Positions 45,860 to 55,860 of a DNA stretch of 64,000 nt are shown one piece after another; position 1 is the first letter of the stretch; each line of letters begins with the position of its first letter. The DNA comes from Blastopirellula marina (GTDB taxonomy: Bacteria > Planctomycetota > Planctomycetia > Pirellulales > Pirellulaceae), in contig NZ_PUHY01000015.1 in NCBI RefSeq assembly GCF_002967765.1, positions 744,001 through 808,000 of the forward strand. Reading direction: 5' to 3'. The position numbers and the translations under genes are program-made. Under the pieces are notes generated by a model. That model worked only from the letters and a program-made list of their open reading frames with translations, was not told the DNA's origin and did no database searches.

Positions 45860-46741
45860 CTATGCGGCTTGGTGCGATTTGCTGAGTGTGTCGATCAATT
45901 CAAGAAAGGCCTTGCGTTTCTGAGCTCGCAAGGCTCGATCGCCTGCCAAGCCGACTTCATGGACCCAGTCGTCTCGCCACTCAATGTAGGCTTGCCGAAG
46001 CTCGACGTTAGGCAAGATAGAGGCCTCGCGTATTTTGCGGTCTGGCAGGAGTGCAGGATCCCATTTGGAATAGATTCGACGCCAATTGGCGCCTCCGGTG
46101 TCGAGACCAATGAACCAGTCTTGACTGAAATCAAGGCCCGTCTCTTCGGCTTCAGCAAAGCGAAAAAAACAATATCCGGCCCAAAGAAACCAGCGATCCT
46201 TGGCCCAACGTTTGTCACCGTAGAATGGCAGTGTCTGCAGCTTCTGAAACGGATCACAGGCATTCGTCGGAATCAGATCATGATCGATGAAGCCGAAGCT
46301 GGAAGGTCGGGCAGGTCTTAGGATTTGCTGCCACACCCAGTTCATCGCTTGTCCATGAGAACGACTTGCCGCTGATCGCCCTTGCCAAGGGTTCTTAGGC
46401 AAACGGATGTAGGGCAAGTCGTTGGTTCGACAGTGTCGTTCAATGGCACTTGCTGCATCTGCATTGGATGAGTTGTCAGCAATGAGGTAGGTCGCGTGAG
46501 GTATAAAATCTCTCACACGTTTTGCTTGAGCCAGGATAAGCTCGTTGTCATTGAATGCGATGGAAACGATCACTTGCCGATCGCGACAAAGCGAGATGAG
46601 CGATTCCGACGTCCCGTCAGGCGGCGATTGGCGACAGTAGGCTCGATCAATCAGGCGATATCGCAACGCTTTGATCGAATGCAAAATCGGGCGCAATCTA
46701 GCCCAATCCGAAAACGTGTATTCTCGTAATGGCTTTGGCAT
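45860..46741 (-). CDS. Putative GT-A glycosyltransferase, family uncertain
   Basis: 293 residues. Motifs: VIVSIAFNDNELILAQ, ATYLIADNSSNADAASAI, then SFGFIDHDLIPTNACDPFQ, where DHD may be the metal-binding DxD. This order matches a GT-A fold with nucleotide-binding start, but I do not place it in a family. WQGRSAASRSHGQAMNWVW near the middle resembles a donor-binding loop. It is the terminal gene of a two-gene minus-strand unit with the GT4 at 46802, separated by 60 bp. Function as sugar transferase is inferred from motifs and neighbours. Confidence 0.6.
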   Translation of the reverse strand: MPKPLREYTFSDWARLRPILHSIKALRYRLIDRAYCRQSPPDGTSESLISLCRDRQVIVSIAFNDNELILAQAKRVRDFIPHATYLIADNSSNADAASAIERHCRTNDLPYIRLPKNPWQGRSAASRSHGQAMNWVWQQILRPARPSSFGFIDHDLIPTNACDPFQKLQTLPFYGDKRWAKDRWFLWAGYCFFRFAEAEETGLDFSQDWFIGLDTGGANWRRIYSKWDPALLPDRKIREASILPNVELRQAYIEWRDDWVHEVGLAGDRALRAQKRKAFLELIDTLSKSHQAA

Positions 46742-46801
46742 GAAGATTTACATGGTCCAAGAGGCGAGCGATTTCAAACGCAATCTTTCGTTTGAAGAAG
46801 G

Positions 46802-47998
46802 CTAGGCGGTCCGTAACAAGTTATTACTACATAGTAGATTGGGGCTAGTCCTGGATGTTTGTTTTTGGCGGGACTTTTCGTCGAAACATGCATTATGAAC
46901 AGCCGCCATGGCGCGGAAGTTGTCCTCAATGGTCCATGCCGTCGCAGACTGCCGTGCAGCTATTCCCATCTGACGACGCTTCTCACTGCACGTAAGTTGA
47001 CACAGGTACGTGCTTAAGTGCTGCATTTCGAGTGGTGATGGCAAGATGAAGCCACTTACTCCATGCGTAATTCGATCGGCGGCTCCGTTGCAACGTGTCG
47101 TGATTGTTGGCAATCCGCAGGACATGGCCTCTAGTACGGTCAAGCTGCATGCGTCATAAAAGGTCGGATGAACGCAAACATCGGCGGCAGAGTAAGCAGG
47201 TTTGGCATCGGGCAACGAGCCTGCATAAGTAACGGTATGTTTCCCGAGTTGAACGCTTTTTGCACTTTGGCGGTGTCCTCCTACGACCAGTAGGTGCAGC
47301 TTCCCTTGAAAGTCTTGCAACCTCCGGATTGCCCGTACGAGATGCGGCACTCCTTTCAATCGATGATTGTGTGCGATGGTGAGAAGGCAAAGTTCGTTCT
47401 TGCCAATGGCGAATCCCTGTCTTGCTTCGTGTCGAATGGCTTCATTCCGGACAGGTTGAAACTGCTCGGTGTCGATTCCATTGGGAACACAATGGATACG
47501 ATTCAGTGGAATGCCCTCTTGCTTATGGAGTCCCTCAGCTGCCATCTGAGAAACCGCGATGTACCAACCGCTAGTGCTTGAAAACTGAGCCGAACTGATC
47601 TGGCCCAAGTGCCGTTTCCGTCCAGAAAAATACGAGACAAGATGTGACGCAACTCGCGCCAATACAGGCCGTGAGGTCTGACTCGCTTCTTGCATTGCTC
47701 GGCGTGAGCCCACATGAGATTGAAAAATATCGAATCGAAGTCCCAGCCCCATGTCATGGACGATGTCAAAGTGTTCGCGGGCGTAAATTCCGTCGAGTTG
47801 CTGAAGTGCACTGAGTCGATTAGGGGCCTCAAGTTGCTGAACATATTCTGACGGGATCGGTAAATCGGCCGCCACTTTCAATCCAATAACCCGAATCTGA
47901 TGCCCTTCAGCTAGCAGCCAGCGGCAGAATTGAAGTGACCACGATTCGGCACCTCCGTGCTGGGGATCAATTCTCGGAATGGTAATAGCTATCCGCAT
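46802..47998 (-). CDS. GT4-family glycosyltransferase, WaaG-like
   Basis: 398 residues. MRIAITIPRIDPQHGGAESW opens the acceptor domain, followed by FDIVHDMGLG, YIAVSQMAAEGL and CVPNGIDTEQF. The donor domain has LLTIAHNHRLKGVPHLVRAI and the site HPTFYDACSLTVLEAMSCGLP with its acidic residue, as in the LPS glucosyltransferase WaaG. It would act on an LPS core or other lipid-linked glycan. It is divergent from the gene at 48044 with only 45 bp between, an A+T-rich stretch that must hold both promoters. Confidence 0.85.
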   Translation of the reverse strand: MRIAITIPRIDPQHGGAESWSLQFCRWLLAEGHQIRVIGLKVAADLPIPSEYVQQLEAPNRLSALQQLDGIYAREHFDIVHDMGLGLRFDIFQSHVGSRRAMQEASQTSRPVLARVASHLVSYFSGRKRHLGQISSAQFSSTSGWYIAVSQMAAEGLHKQEGIPLNRIHCVPNGIDTEQFQPVRNEAIRHEARQGFAIGKNELCLLTIAHNHRLKGVPHLVRAIRRLQDFQGKLHLLVVGGHRQSAKSVQLGKHTVTYAGSLPDAKPAYSAADVCVHPTFYDACSLTVLEAMSCGLPTITTRCNGAADRITHGVSGFILPSPLEMQHLSTYLCQLTCSEKRRQMGIAARQSATAWTIEDNFRAMAAVHNACFDEKSRQKQTSRTSPNLLCSNNLLRTA

Positions 47999-48043
47999 GT
48001 CATTTATGCTATTCGAGTCTTACGATATTGAAATTGATATTTT

Positions 48044-49432
48044 ATGCCCAACCCAGAGTGGGTATTCTTCTTCGACGGGTTAATTAACCTCTTGCGAAAA
48101 GGTTGTCAATTGCGTTTGCCATCTAAATCGAGAGTATGGTTTGACTGTTCCACAGTCCGACAGCTAAGCAATGATCTGCCAGTCGGTCTGTCGCGTTTAG
48201 AGATAAATGCACTGCGCGGTTCGCTTGCGTTGCCACCGGAACATGTTGGATTTTGTGCATTCGATCGATACGGCAATCAAATGGTTGAAGTGTCGCGGGA
48301 TCGTATCGTAACGCTGGTCGAGCAATTCGGCCGTTCTCGTCATGGGGCCCTGTTGAACTCGTGTGGTCCCCGTAAGAACAAGACATACCTCAAGCAGGTT
48401 GGACGTGATCTTGAGCGATTCATACGCGTCGCTTCGAGAGCTTCATTGTCGCGAGCCCGGCGGCTGTTTACGCCGGAAGCAGCAATCCCCCAATGGCAAC
48501 CGGGCGACGTCTTTGCGTTGACTGGGAGTACCTGGGATCGGTTAAACGAGCGTATGTTGAACGAGATCGTTTTCGATCACGGTTTGCAACTCGCAGTGAT
48601 CGTTTCCGACATGATCCCAGCAATCTACCCTCATCAATTTCACTCTAAGGAATTGGTATTAGCTTTTGAAAAGTTCGTTGAATTTGTCGCCAAGCATAGT
48701 TCATTAACGCTAGGTATTTCTCAGTCGACAAAGAACGACTTCGATCGTTTCGCCCGACAACGGGGTATCACGCCTCGGCATAGTGAAGTGATCTATTTGG
48801 GAGCCGATCCGATTCCGGAATGTCCGAGTACGCCAAACGGCCTACCCGATACTCTGATTCAACAACCGTTTGTTGTCAGCGTGAGCTCTATCCAAGTCCG
48901 TAAAAACTATCAGCTCCTGTATCAACTCTGGAGAAGGTTTGCTGAGGAAGGACGTACTAATATTCCTCGACTCGTGATTGTCGGTTCGAAGGGTTGGTTA
49001 GCGAGCGATCTTACGTACCAAATAGAGCGTGACCCATTGGTGAAAGACTCGATTGTGATTCTCAATCATGTCGACGACGAGCAACTGCATTGGCTGTACG
49101 CAAATTGCAACTTTACGTTGTATCCGTCGCTCTACGAAGGTTGGGGCTTACCAATCGTCGAGGGCATGATGCATGGTAAGGTCTGTCTGGCATCCAGCAC
49201 CTCGTCAATGCCTGAGGCAAGCCAAGGACTCGCCGTACACCTTGATCCGCTCGATTTCGCAAATTGGCATCAAACAATTGTTCGATGGTGTGACAAACCC
49301 GAAATCCTCGCCGAACTTTCTAGGGGAATCCGAGAGCGTTATCGCCCGCGCACCTGGGGAGAATTCGGAACGGAGTTTTGCGAGCGTCTTTGTCACCTTG
49401 CTAATGGTAATGTCGTGAGTCGCGCAGCATGA
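48044..49432 (+). CDS. GT4-family glycosyltransferase with N-terminal extension
   Basis: 462 residues. An N-terminal extension of about 160 residues (VWFDCSTVRQLSNDLPVGLSRLEINAL) precedes the GT-B core. The core has FALTGSTWDR, LAVIVSDMIPAIYP, LTLGISQSTKNDF, VSVSSIQVRKNYQLLYQLW and YPSLYEGWGLPIVEGMMHGKV, the last with the donor-site glutamates. The type is common in O-antigen and capsule loci (mannosyl/rhamnosyl transferases with DMIP motif). It overlaps the next gene by ATGA. Start ATG 48044 lacks a strong ribosome-binding site. Confidence 0.85.
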   Translation: MPNPEWVFFFDGLINLLRKGCQLRLPSKSRVWFDCSTVRQLSNDLPVGLSRLEINALRGSLALPPEHVGFCAFDRYGNQMVEVSRDRIVTLVEQFGRSRHGALLNSCGPRKNKTYLKQVGRDLERFIRVASRASLSRARRLFTPEAAIPQWQPGDVFALTGSTWDRLNERMLNEIVFDHGLQLAVIVSDMIPAIYPHQFHSKELVLAFEKFVEFVAKHSSLTLGISQSTKNDFDRFARQRGITPRHSEVIYLGADPIPECPSTPNGLPDTLIQQPFVVSVSSIQVRKNYQLLYQLWRRFAEEGRTNIPRLVIVGSKGWLASDLTYQIERDPLVKDSIVILNHVDDEQLHWLYANCNFTLYPSLYEGWGLPIVEGMMHGKVCLASSTSSMPEASQGLAVHLDPLDFANWHQTIVRWCDKPEILAELSRGIRERYRPRTWGEFGTEFCERLCHLANGNVVSRAA

Positions 49433-50385
49433 AGCCAGTCGTCACGGTACTGATGCCGATTTATAACGGAGAATCCTACTTGGATTCTGCGATTAACTCG
49501 GTTTTGGGGCAAACCTACCAGGCGTGGGAACTCCTTTGTCTCGATGATGGTTCTAGTGACAACTCCCGAGCGATCATTCAGCGGTTTTCTGACAGGGATG
49601 ATCGCATTCAACTCATCAAGCTTGACCACCGTGGGATTGTTTCCGCGCTCAATCATGGGGTCAAGCAAGCTCAGACGAAATTTATCGCAAGACTTGATGC
49701 CGATGATATCGCATTGCCATCGCGTTTCGAGTTGCAGATACAGTACTTGGAGCGTCACCCAGAGGTTGCCTTGGTGGGTGGTAGTTATCAGACGATTCGG
49801 GCCGACGGAAGCGTGTGGAAAGACAACATACCACCGCTGAGATACCAAGATGTACTGGCGAGACTTCCGCAGAGCAACTGTATTGCGCATCCGGCGGTAA
49901 TGATGCGGCGCTCAGTTCTTGATCAGTTCGAGGGACCGTATCGCGAGTGGTTTCCATTCGCGGAAGACTATGATCTGTGGCTACGAATGTCCGTACAACA
50001 TCGGCTTGAGAACTTGCCAGATATTCTCTTGCAATATCGACGCGACTTCGCAAATCCGCGGCCTGCGCGAACCGTAACTCAGGCCATCTCGACTCTCGCA
50101 GCTTCGTTTGTTCATCGTTTGCGGCGCGACGGCATGATTAGGGATGATCAGTTATCAATGCCATTTGATGAGCAACGATTGATAGCGGCAGGCTGCCCGG
50201 TCGCAAGAATCCATGAGGTCGTTCGAAAGGCATTGCTGTCCGAAGCTCGTGCGTCAGCGAAAGCCGGCTTTCCTGCACAGGCCCAAATTCTTATCAGAGA
50301 AGCAAAAAAAGTCGCTCCAAAGCTGTGGCAAGTAAGGGACTGCGTTGATTTTCTGTGGAAAGTTACTCAAGTCCGTGTTGCGTGA
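49429..50385 (+). CDS. GT2-family glycosyltransferase
   Basis: 318 residues, ATG 49429 coupled to the previous stop. PVVTVLMPIYNGESYLDSAI, CLDDGSSDNSRAII, FIARLDADDIALPSRFELQ (DxD) and FAEDYDLWLRMS (catalytic base) are complete GT2 signatures. The C-terminal 80 residues are helical and basic. It is a typical cytoplasmic transferase of polymer loci and forms a two-gene unit with the GT4 before it. Donor unknown. Confidence 0.87.
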   Translation: MKPVVTVLMPIYNGESYLDSAINSVLGQTYQAWELLCLDDGSSDNSRAIIQRFSDRDDRIQLIKLDHRGIVSALNHGVKQAQTKFIARLDADDIALPSRFELQIQYLERHPEVALVGGSYQTIRADGSVWKDNIPPLRYQDVLARLPQSNCIAHPAVMMRRSVLDQFEGPYREWFPFAEDYDLWLRMSVQHRLENLPDILLQYRRDFANPRPARTVTQAISTLAASFVHRLRRDGMIRDDQLSMPFDEQRLIAAGCPVARIHEVVRKALLSEARASAKAGFPAQAQILIREAKKVAPKLWQVRDCVDFLWKVTQVRVA

Positions 50386-50484
50386 GCAGTGAGTCGCTAT
50401 ACAACGCGGACCGAGAGTTTACACAGGCGACTAAATCATCGAATCATGCTTCGGCAACGGTGCCGCGGATTTACCCGTGGCAAC

Positions 50485-51864
50485 CTACGCTTTGATCTCG
50501 TCGATCTGTTTGGTTGCAATACCAACCGGGCGATCCAGAGGAACCTCGGCAGCTGCGAGGATCGTGGTGAGAAGGTCGCCCTGGTTTCCCTTGATCTCTG
50601 GCAGGAAGCGTCCTGTCTTAATCGAACCGCCACCCTTACCGGCAAGGATGAATGGTAGGTTTGCTCGGGTATGTCGGTCGCCGTCTTCCAGACCTGATCC
50701 CCACATCATGATGCAGTTATCGAGCAGCGTACCGTCCCCTTCCTTGAGGTTGTCCATCTTCTTCACCATGTAGGCAAATTGCTCGATGTTGAACGCCGTA
50801 ATGGCGGCTACCTTGTTGACCTTTTCTTCTTGGTTATTGTGGTGCGTCGTCGAATGATGTTTGTCTGAGAATCCAAGTTCAGGGTAGGAGACACCATTAG
50901 GCGTAGAACCGATGTAAGTGCAAACGCGAGTCGTATTGGTTTGGAACGCAAGCACGTTCAAGTCGCACATGACTTGCATGTACTCGCTTCGCTTGTCTCC
51001 TTCCGGAATCTTAATTTCAATCGGTGGCGAGTCGGAGTCGTTACGGCGACTGGATCGTACCCCCGCCTTTTCAAGAGCAGCCTCTTTTTGGCGAATTTCA
51101 ATAGCAGCGATTCTGCGTTCTACGGATCGGACACTATCTAAATACTCGTCAAGCTTATGCTGATCATTAACTGGTAAGGTGCGTCGCAGATCGCGTGCAC
51201 CGCTGAGCACCAAATCCAGCATGCTGCGGTCTAAGGGATTCGCCCGGCTGCCAGAATCGCCGGTCTGCTCTTTCTTGTGGAATAGGCGATTGAGCACATT
51301 CCTCGGGTTGATTTCAGCTGGGACGGCCTGAGTCGGAGAACGGAAACTGCAATGCGAATAGTACGCTTCGTTCAGCCCGGCCTGATTCTCCTTCCAGGTT
51401 TGGGGCATGGTGGCCAGTTCCAACGACGGAAGTGTTGTGAATGCCCCGAAAGCGTTAGCGGCGATTTGATCGGCCGAGATGGAAATGTTAATTTCACCAC
51501 GTCGATCTGGGTCGGGCAGGGCAGCGGTAAGCCAAGTGGATAGCTCGAGCGCGTGAGGTGCGCCCTTGAACGGACCATTGGAAACGCCAGCGATGCCCTT
51601 CATCATCAAGCATTTCTCTAGTACCGGCCGCAGTGCTTCCAGGGCTGGCGGCGGGGAAGTCAGAAAGCTCTCGGCGTTGGCTGGCCAAAAGCGATCCATG
51701 ATCACACCGTGTGGCATGTACATGAAGCCGAGTCGGACAGGAGGCTTGAACGATTTCTTCTCGCTCGCTTCTGCCCAACCCATGGTATCCAAGAGCGGCA
51801 AAGCAAGAGCCATTCCCACGCCCTTGAGGCAGGCGCGACGGTTGATAAATCGGTTATGAATCAT
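50485..51864 (-). CDS. DUF1552-family exported protein
   Basis: 459 residues. N terminus [29 protein letters not shown] is a Tat-like signal. The body contains [48 protein letters not shown] and [31 protein letters not shown], all hallmarks of DUF1552. These proteins occur in planctomycetes next to DUF1592/DUF1588 cytochrome-like proteins and are probably periplasmic, in the alkaline-phosphatase-like superfamily. Here the partner gene at 53522 is separated from it by a sulfatase gene on the same strand. Function unknown. Confidence 0.9.
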   Translation of the reverse strand: MIHNRFINRRACLKGVGMALALPLLDTMGWAEASEKKSFKPPVRLGFMYMPHGVIMDRFWPANAESFLTSPPPALEALRPVLEKCLMMKGIAGVSNGPFKGAPHALELSTWLTAALPDPDRRGEINISISADQIAANAFGAFTTLPSLELATMPQTWKENQAGLNEAYYSHCSFRSPTQAVPAEINPRNVLNRLFHKKEQTGDSGSRANPLDRSMLDLVLSGARDLRRTLPVNDQHKLDEYLDSVRSVERRIAAIEIRQKEAALEKAGVRSSRRNDSDSPPIEIKIPEGDKRSEYMQVMCDLNVLAFQTNTTRVCTYIGSTPNGVSYPELGFSDKHHSTTHHNNQEEKVNKVAAITAFNIEQFAYMVKKMDNLKEGDGTLLDNCIMMWGSGLEDGDRHTRANLPFILAGKGGGSIKTGRFLPEIKGNQGDLLTTILAAAEVPLDRPVGIATKQIDEIKA

Positions 51865-51954
51865 GGAAAGGCCTCTTCGAGTGAATTGTTTGTAACAACG
51901 GACTCGTCATCCGATGAACGAAACGTCTATCGCCTTGGATAATTGTGGCAGGGG

Positions 51955-53397
51955 CTAACGAGATTCTCTTGAGTATTTTGTTTCGATCTTCTGTCGAAAC
52001 GCCGGATCGACGAAGGGATCTTCGGTCTGCTTTTGCCAATCGGCCAACGCCTGTTTCAATCGCTGTTGTTGATCAGCGACCTCGGGAGCATTCGACAAAT
52101 CAACAAACTCAATTGGATCTTCTTGAAGATCGTAAAACTCCCACTCAGGCGGGTTGTGTAAACGATCTAGGGCTTGGCGAGCAGGATGATCGGTAGCGAG
52201 CTTTTCCGCCATGGCCGGAGCTTGGTCTCCATCAACAGAAGCGGATGCCGACAACTTACCGGCATGCAGGTTGTGAATCAACTTGAATCGTCCGTCAGTG
52301 ATGGCTCTACGCGGGAAAAAGGGAGCCGCTCCGTGATAGTGAAACTCCGCAGCTAAAGTAGTGCGCCAATCCGCTGAGTCATTGTCCGTAGCCACTGGCC
52401 GCAGCGAGCGACCATGAAGGCGTCCTGACAGTTCGATGCCTGCGGCGTCCAAGATTGTGGGGTAGATGTCGATACTTCCCACAAGTCGCTGGGAGACATG
52501 TGGCTGGGAGACTCCCGGCCAACGAACCAGGAAAGGTACCCGCAGGCCAGCTTCATAACAGCTAGTCTTGCCACGGGCGAATGGGGGGCCGTGATCGCCC
52601 AAGAAGATGATCAGCGTGTTGTTCCACTGTTCGGTTTTATGAAGTGCTTCCATCAGCATCCCGATCGCGGCGTCGATGCGATAGACACAGTTGTAGTAGC
52701 CTGCGATCTTTTCTCGCTGAGCTGGCGTATCGATTTGCTGCCAGGGCCAAGCGGGAACGTCTTCAGATGTTAAGACCTTCTTAGGCAATCCTTCGACTTG
52801 ATTTGGAAAGTATTGTGGCCCACGTCCGCCACCCGGCTTTGATTGGCGGGCGACATGCGGATCAAACAAATTGAACATCAGAAACCAAGGTTGATCGTTC
52901 TCTTGGCTGATGAACTTCTCAGCGTATTGGACTTGCTTCTTAACTTGGCGACTGCCGAAACCGTTTCCTTGTCGCATGTCGAATTGAAATTGCTTTTCTG
53001 GATTCACATGCAGCTTGCCGATGATTCCGGTTCGGTATCCGGCCCGCTTCAGTACGTTAGGCAATAAGTCATCATACAGCTCTTGATGCACCTGGAATCC
53101 GACGTTGGCATTGGCTAATCCGTAGTGACCGTTTCCGTGCGGATAAAGGCCGGTGAACATCGTGGAACGAGACGGACTACACGATGCTTGGCTGACGTAA
53201 GCCGTCTGGTATTGAACCGATTGCTGTGCTAACTGATCAATATTCGGCGTCTGAGCGATCGGGTCGCCATAGCACGAGAGTTGCGGTCCAAGATCGTCGG
53301 CGGTGATCAGCAGAATATTGAGTTGGTCTGAAGCCTGGCTAATGCCGGGAAATAGCAGCAGTGTGAAAAGAGCAAGTCGAACAATCAAATGAGACAC
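51955..53397 (-). CDS. Exported formylglycine sulfatase
   Basis: 480 residues from GTG 53397 (signal peptide MSHLIVRLALFTLLLFPGISQAS) with GAGG eight bases upstream; ATG codons at 53445 and 53475 would add unlikely leaders. LNILLITADDLG supplies metal ligands; CSPSRSTMFTG (about residue 72) is the cysteine-type motif that is changed to formylglycine; GDHGPPFARGKTSCYEAGLRVP completes the site. It would cleave sulfate esters or sulfamates from glycans in the periplasm; the layout resembles heparan N-sulfatase-type S1 enzymes. The gene lies between DUF1592 and DUF1552 genes on one strand. Confidence 0.9.
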   Translation of the reverse strand: MSHLIVRLALFTLLLFPGISQASDQLNILLITADDLGPQLSCYGDPIAQTPNIDQLAQQSVQYQTAYVSQASCSPSRSTMFTGLYPHGNGHYGLANANVGFQVHQELYDDLLPNVLKRAGYRTGIIGKLHVNPEKQFQFDMRQGNGFGSRQVKKQVQYAEKFISQENDQPWFLMFNLFDPHVARQSKPGGGRGPQYFPNQVEGLPKKVLTSEDVPAWPWQQIDTPAQREKIAGYYNCVYRIDAAIGMLMEALHKTEQWNNTLIIFLGDHGPPFARGKTSCYEAGLRVPFLVRWPGVSQPHVSQRLVGSIDIYPTILDAAGIELSGRLHGRSLRPVATDNDSADWRTTLAAEFHYHGAAPFFPRRAITDGRFKLIHNLHAGKLSASASVDGDQAPAMAEKLATDHPARQALDRLHNPPEWEFYDLQEDPIEFVDLSNAPEVADQQQRLKQALADWQKQTEDPFVDPAFRQKIETKYSRESR

Positions 53398-53521
53398 GGG
53401 GTAAGCCTCGTTGAGAGTGGGGATGCTTGGATAGGGACGATACATGCCATCCATTAAGTCACCGAGCACTTGCATGACACGGCAGCTTCAGGTGGGCTGC
53501 AAACGTGACCAAGATAGGAAG

Positions 53522-55480
53522 TTATTCTTGGACGCGTCGGTGAGTGAACAAGTAACTGGTAACGACTTCGGTGATGATGGTCCGCATGCGATAATCGTCT
53601 TGGGCAATCTTGTCCATCAGCTGATCGACGACAACTTCATCATAACCTTCCAGGTTTCGTCCTACGGCATAGGCCATGAACCTCTCGGTAACGTTACGGG
53701 CCAGGTCTTCCTTGCGAGTAGCGACGAGGGCTTTCAGATCTGCGGGATTGGAGAAGCTTTCTCCTGTGGGGAGCGTCCCTACCGAGTCGATCGCAACGCC
53801 GGCATGGTTCTTGTCTCGCCATCGTCCGATCGCGTCGAAATTTTCCAGGCCGAAACCAATCGGATCGAGCACTTTGTGGCAGTTTGCACAGGTCGCCTCC
53901 GATTGATGGAGTTCCGTTCGTTGCCGCAAGGTCAGCCCTTCAAAGCTCTTCTGCTCCTGATCTTCTAACTCGGGAACATTGGGCGGGGGTGGGGGAACAC
54001 GTTCGCCCAAGACTTGCTCGAGTACCCAAACACCGCGTCGTACCGGGCTCGTCCGATTCGGAAACGAAGTGCTGGCGAGCGTGGCCGGCATGCCGAGGAT
54101 TCCGCCGCGGTTCGAGTTTTCCAACTTGACGCGTCGCATCTTCGGACCGGTGACCGTTTGTTCGAGACCGTACAACGCGGCAAGTGCCTCGTTCATGAAA
54201 GTGTAATCACTGTCCACGAACCGTAATACACTCTGGTTCTCGTGAACGATGCTCTGAAAAAACAGCCTGGCTTCTTCGGTCATCGACTCACGCAATTCCG
54301 GAGTCATTTGTGGAAATAATGCCTGATCGAACGTCTGGTTCTTTAGTTCGCCAACTCGTAGCCATTGAGCACCAAAGCCGTCAAAAAGTGCCCGCGAGCG
54401 ATCGTCGTTCAGTAGTCGCTCGACCTGAGCTTTGAGGACTTCGAGCTTGTGGAGCTCGCCTTGATCCGCAAGCTTTGTGAGTTCCGCGTCGGGCGGGGCG
54501 GACCACAATAAATAGGACAGCCTCGAAGCTAACTGGTAGTCGTCCAGGGGAACGATCTTGGCCTTTGAGTCGATCTCAGACGCGGGCGTAATGAAAAGAA
54601 ACTGCGGAGAAACCAGGATCGCCTTCCACATGAGGCTAAGGGACTCGGTGTATCCCAGTTTGTTCTCCCGTCCAAGATCAAAGACACTCACCAACACGTC
54701 TAGTTCCGCTTCGGTGGGGGGCCGGCGATAGGCTTCGCGTGCCAACGAACGAGCGACGTCGCGAGCCGCTTTGCGCAGATCGGCTCCTTCCGAGGGCATC
54801 TCACCGAACAGACGTTTCTGGATTTCTGTGGGCGGATCACCCTTGGTTGCAACAACTTGATCGACGACTTTGTTGGCAATCTCGAGAAACAATTCTGACT
54901 GCAGCGGCGAGATCGAATTCAGGTAACCTTCTCCCACGACCTCGTCCGGCAGACTTGCGGCAATCGACCTGGGTACACCATAAAGGTCGTGTAGTGTGTT
55001 GCTGTATTCCGTCTTGCTTAGTCGACGGAGCACGAACGGACCAGGGTCGCGTGGTGCCAAGTACTTGAGTTTACCGATCCACTCAAGGAATTGCTGACGC
55101 TCTTCCTCGGAAGGAATTTTATCTGCATAGTCAGGTGGCATGTCGTTGACCTTGACGTTGGCCACCGACTTTTTCCAATGTAGAAACGATGAAGTCGCAC
55201 CCGGCGTCCGGAGGGCCGACTGAAGATTAATACCTGCTTCGGGACGAGTACCATGGCAACTAATGCAGTACTTGTTGACGAAGGGACCGACCTTGTCTTT
55301 AAAAGTCTTTTCCGCGTCGGCCCGAAGTTCGGCTTCGTCGAGAGGCTCGGCGAAACCAAGCGAAGTCAAGGAGACTACGAGAGATACGCCCAATAGCAGT
55401 GACAAGATCATGGTCGCGGCAAATGACTTGGTACTCTGCGACGGACAAAGAGGACTATCGTGCAATTCGATTATTCTCAT
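53522..55480 (-). CDS. DUF1592/DUF1588 planctomycete cytochrome-like protein
   Basis: 652 residues. Signal peptide or anchor ([19 protein letters not shown]) near residues 24-42. A heme-type motif CISCH lies at about residues 72-76 and a second, CANCH, near 535. In order: DUF1587-like ([18 protein letters not shown]), DUF1595, DUF1592 ([17 protein letters not shown]), DUF1588 ([32 protein letters not shown]) and DUF1585 at the C terminus. Such proteins may use c-type heme in periplasmic redox or sugar degradation, but no activity is established. It leads the three-gene minus-strand unit. Confidence 0.9.
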   Translation of the reverse strand: MRIIELHDSPLCPSQSTKSFAATMILSLLLGVSLVVSLTSLGFAEPLDEAELRADAEKTFKDKVGPFVNKYCISCHGTRPEAGINLQSALRTPGATSSFLHWKKSVANVKVNDMPPDYADKIPSEEERQQFLEWIGKLKYLAPRDPGPFVLRRLSKTEYSNTLHDLYGVPRSIAASLPDEVVGEGYLNSISPLQSELFLEIANKVVDQVVATKGDPPTEIQKRLFGEMPSEGADLRKAARDVARSLAREAYRRPPTEAELDVLVSVFDLGRENKLGYTESLSLMWKAILVSPQFLFITPASEIDSKAKIVPLDDYQLASRLSYLLWSAPPDAELTKLADQGELHKLEVLKAQVERLLNDDRSRALFDGFGAQWLRVGELKNQTFDQALFPQMTPELRESMTEEARLFFQSIVHENQSVLRFVDSDYTFMNEALAALYGLEQTVTGPKMRRVKLENSNRGGILGMPATLASTSFPNRTSPVRRGVWVLEQVLGERVPPPPPNVPELEDQEQKSFEGLTLRQRTELHQSEATCANCHKVLDPIGFGLENFDAIGRWRDKNHAGVAIDSVGTLPTGESFSNPADLKALVATRKEDLARNVTERFMAYAVGRNLEGYDEVVVDQLMDKIAQDDYRMRTIITEVVTSYLFTHRRVQE

Positions 55481-55860
55481 GCTTGAATGCTTCTGAGTCG
55501 CTTCTTGGCGGAATCGTTGCTTGCCCTAGCTAAACGGGATCCCATTCAGGAATTAGCCAAAGCAGCAATTAGCGGAAGCTCTATCTGGACGGATTTGCGA
55601 GGGGAGGGAGTTAGGTAGGTAGTGCTCGACATCAACGAAACACCAAGGCTCTATCTTCACCTTTGAAGAGGGCTACGGCAAGGACTTTTGTTGTTTTTGA
55701 CAAATGAGTTCCTAGCAACAGAAGTTTCGAAGAAAGTCTGACCCGCGTCATCATCCTTGCCACCGAGAGAAATGGGGGGCATGTGATGATAGCTTCTCCA
55801 GGCGTTACAATTACCAACCTAGGAAATCAAGATTTTGTGAACGTGTAGGTGGGAGCTTAA
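55481..55860. other. Divergent intergenic region
   Basis: 380 bp between the DUF1592 gene and the BNR-4 gene. A 61-residue minus-strand frame is not convincing. A TACAAT box lies at about 55805, but no -35 box fits. AGGTGGGAG precedes the ATG at 55861. Confidence 0.35.

Noticed and set aside
53444-53968. 174-residue plus-strand frame
   Set aside because: Antisense to the DUF1592 gene end; the protein motifs are on the other strand.
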